Part shown: one piece after another, positions 62,101 to 64,000 of the stretch
How positions within the stretch are numbered: position 1 is the first letter of the stretch
How the letters are laid out: the number at the start of each line of letters is the position of its first letter
Source: Streptomyces sp. cg36
Lineage (GTDB): Bacteria; Actinomycetota; Actinomycetes; Streptomycetales; Streptomycetaceae
Reading direction: 5' to 3'
Assembly (NCBI RefSeq): GCF_041080675.1
Contig: NZ_CP163520.1
Location: 7,159,501-7,223,500 of the forward strand
DNA: 64,000 nt
The notes under the pieces: generated by a model
The model's input: only the letters and a program-made list of their open reading frames with translations
What the model was told of the DNA's origin: nothing
Database searches by the model: none
Program-made: the position numbers and the translations under genes

Positions 62101-64000
62101 ACCTCGAACTGGCCGCGGGCGTGGCCGGGGTGGTCAAGACGCTGTTGCAGATGAAGCACGGCGAGCTGGTCGAGAGCCTGCACTGCGCGGAGCTCAACCC
62201 CTATCTCGACCTCGCGGAGGGCCCCTTCCACGTGGTGCGCGAGCGGACGCCCTGGCGGCGGCTGCGCGACGCCGACGGCGCCGAGGTGCCGCGCCGCGCC
62301 GGTGTCAGCTCGTTCGGGTTCGGCGGGGTGAACGCCCATGTCGTGCTGGAGGAGTACCGGGGCGGCGAGGCCCGGCCCGAGGCGGCCGGGAACCGGGCGG
62401 CCCTGGTCGTCCTGTCGGCCCGTACGGACGAGCAGCTCACCGGCCGGGCCCGGGACCTGCTCGGCCATCTGACGCACCACCAGGTGACGGACGCTCAACT
62501 TCCCGCTCTGGCACACACGTTGCAGACCGGCCGCGACGCCATGGAGGAGCGCCTCGCCGTGGCCGTCACCTCGGTGGCCGAGCTGCGCGACCGGCTCGCC
62601 CGCCTCCTGGCCGGTGACCCGGACGGCTGGCACCGGGGGTCCGCGCCCCGCCGCGCCCCGAAGGCCGCCGGGCGCGACACCGCCCGCCCGGCCGCCGCGC
62701 CCGCCCGGCCGAACACCGGGGACGACGCGCGCGTCCTGGCCGAGTGGGTCGCCGGGCACCCGGCCGACTGGCAGCGGCTGTACGCCCCGGGCGCCCGCCC
62801 GGAGCGGCTTGGCCTGCCCGCGTACCCGTTCGCCGACGAGCGCTACTGGGCGGGCCGCACCCGCCGCCCGGCCGCACCGGCCCACTCCCACCCGCTGCTG
62901 CACCGGGCCGCGTCCGACGCCGCCGACGGGGCGCTCTCGTACGAGTCGCGCTTCGACGGCAGCGAGCCGTTCCTGCGCGACCACCGCGTCCAGGGCGGCC
63001 GGGTGCTGCCCGGCGCCGCGCACCTGGAGATGGCGCGCGCCGCGCTCGCCCGGGTGACCGGCCCGGAGCGCGCCGACCGCCTGCGGCTCTGCGACGTCGT
63101 GTGGCTGCGCCCCGCGCTGTGCGGGCCGGACGGCCTCGACCTGCGCGTCACGGTCCGCGAGCCCGTCGAGGGCGCGGGAACGTACGAGTACGCCATCCAC
63201 AGCGTCGGCCGCGACGGCGAGCGCACCCTGTGCAGCCAGGGCCGGGCGAACGTGACGGACGGCGCCCCGGGCCGCCCGCCGCTCCTGGCCGAACTGCGCG
63301 CCACCTGCTCGCAGGCGTACACGGCCGACGAGCTGTACGGCCTGTACGCGAACGTCGGCATGGAGTACGGCCCGGCCCACCGCTCCCTCGCGGGGCTCGG
63401 CGTGGGCGCCGACGCCGAAGGACGGCCGCAGGTCCTGGCCGAGCTGCGCCTTCCGGCGGCGGCCGAGCCCGTGGACCGCTACCGGCTGCACCCGAGCATC
63501 GTCGACGGCGCCCTCCAGGCCACGATCGGCCTCGGCCTGAGCGCCGCCGCGCGCGCCGGGCAGGCCGGGCGGCCCGCGCTGCCCTTCGCCCTGCAGGGGC
63601 TCCTCGCGGCGGGCCCGACCCCGGCGACGGCGTACGCCTGGATCCGCCACCAGGACGGCAGCCGGCCCGACGCCCCGTCCGCCAAGCTCGACGTGACGGT
63701 CCTCGACGAGCGCGGCCGGGTGTGCGTGGAGCTCACCGGGCTGAGCGCCCGGGTGCTGCCGGGCGGCCCCGGCGAGCGGCCCGTGCCCGTGGCCGCGCCG
63801 CAGCCGGCTCCGGCGCCCCTGCCCGACGGCGACCGCGCCCTGGAGTACATCCGCGAGCAGCTGGCGGGCGCGCTCGAAGTCGCCCCCGAGCGGCTGGACG
63901 TGGACACCCCGCTGGAGCACTACGGCATGGACTCCATGATGGCGATGGAGCTCACCCGCCATCTGGAGGGGCCGTTCGGGCCGCTCTCCAAGACGCTGTT
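56184..64000 (+). CDS. trans-AT polyketide synthase 3 with triple beta-branching ACP, 3' end beyond the window
   Basis: Open from ATG 56184 to the window edge, at least 2605 residues with no stop; frame checked at several active sites. Order (approximate residues): ACP 12-90 (Ser47); ACP 96-172 (Ser135); ACP 205-285 (Ser245); KS9 341-769 (Cys512); KR 1130-1330 (YLITGGLGGLG; SFSSTVAALGNAGQADYAAAN); ACP 1401-1473 (Ser1433); ACP 1496-1570 (Ser1528); KS10 1622-2059 (Cys1791); DH 2233-2526 (His2267); ACP from 2552 (Ser2584), cut by the edge. The first three ACPs all have Trp six residues after the active Ser (DSISCVVW, DSITGVTW twice), the known flag for HMG-synthase beta-branching. The ACP pair at 1433/1528 is almost identical and contains a 129-bp exact DNA repeat. 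KS10 is followed by DH and ACP without KR before the edge; trans-AT modules often place the KR after the ACP, so one is expected downstream. Confidence 0.92.
60429..60557 (+). repeat. 129-bp exact direct repeat, copy 1, in ACP 13
   Basis: Identical at every base to 60714-60842 (offset 285 bp). It covers the carrier core from before helix I to just past helix II, including GEYGFDSISL. Codon use is unlike the surroundings: TTG Leu four times, AGT Ser, GAT Asp and GGT Gly cluster here. Confidence 0.95.
60714..60842 (+). repeat. 129-bp exact direct repeat, copy 2, in ACP 14
   Basis: Second copy of 60429-60557. Sequence diverges sharply on both sides of the repeat, which points to a recent in-frame duplication or gene conversion limited to the carrier core. 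Confidence 0.95.

Overview
The window comes from a high-GC actinomycete, almost certainly Streptomyces or a close relative. The evidence is strong third-position G/C bias, GTG starts with overlapping GTGA/ATGA gene junctions, an SsgA-like sporulation protein, a DUF397 protein, a SARP-type regulator with TPRs, and a very large modular megasynthase system. I saw no tRNA, rRNA, CRISPR array or insertion sequence.

Left flank (1-7.8 kb). A secreted sialidase runs off the left edge. Next is a TetR regulator divergent from a DUF1348/NTF2-like gene, with two copies of a 16-bp palindrome between them. Then come a small secreted protein, a DUF397 protein, an SsgA-like protein with an unusual Cys/His tail, an XRE/MmyB-type regulator, a P-loop ATPase of regulatory type, and another small secreted protein that ends at a perfect hairpin.

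Lanthipeptide unit (7.9-10.8 kb). A class IV type lanthionine synthetase (lyase, kinase and zinc-binding cyclase domains) is followed 5 nt later by a 35-codon gene. That gene looks like its precursor peptide: an acidic leader and a Ser/Thr-rich core with two adjacent Cys. A perfect inverted repeat follows.

Regulators and helpers (10.8-20.0 kb). A NarL-type response regulator and a membrane histidine kinase overlap on the minus strand. On the plus strand is a coupled operon of a TPR-SARP regulator, a metallophosphoesterase and an Sfp-type phosphopantetheinyl transferase. An amidase and a type II thioesterase on the minus strand border the megasynthase operon.

Megasynthase operon (20.2 kb to beyond 64 kb). 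Three translationally coupled genes encode a trans-AT PKS/NRPS with no integrated acyltransferase. Gene 1: GNAT-ACP loader; KS-DH-KR-ACP; KS-KR-ACP; KS0-DH-ACP; KS-ACP. Gene 2: C-A-PCP; KS-DH-KR-MT-ACP-ACP; KS-ACP; C-A-PCP (glycine-like); KS-KR-ACP; KS-methyltransferase-alpha/beta hydrolase. Gene 3 (runs off the right edge): three tandem ACPs carrying the tryptophan flag of beta-branching; KS-KR-ACP-ACP; KS-DH-ACP. Inferred product: an acetyl-started, polyunsaturated polyketide with two amino acid insertions, one C-methylation and one beta-branch. The most unusual part is the KS-methyltransferase-hydrolase stretch directly before the triple beta-branching ACP. A discrete AT, an HMG-synthase cassette and probably a trans-ER are expected to the right of the window.
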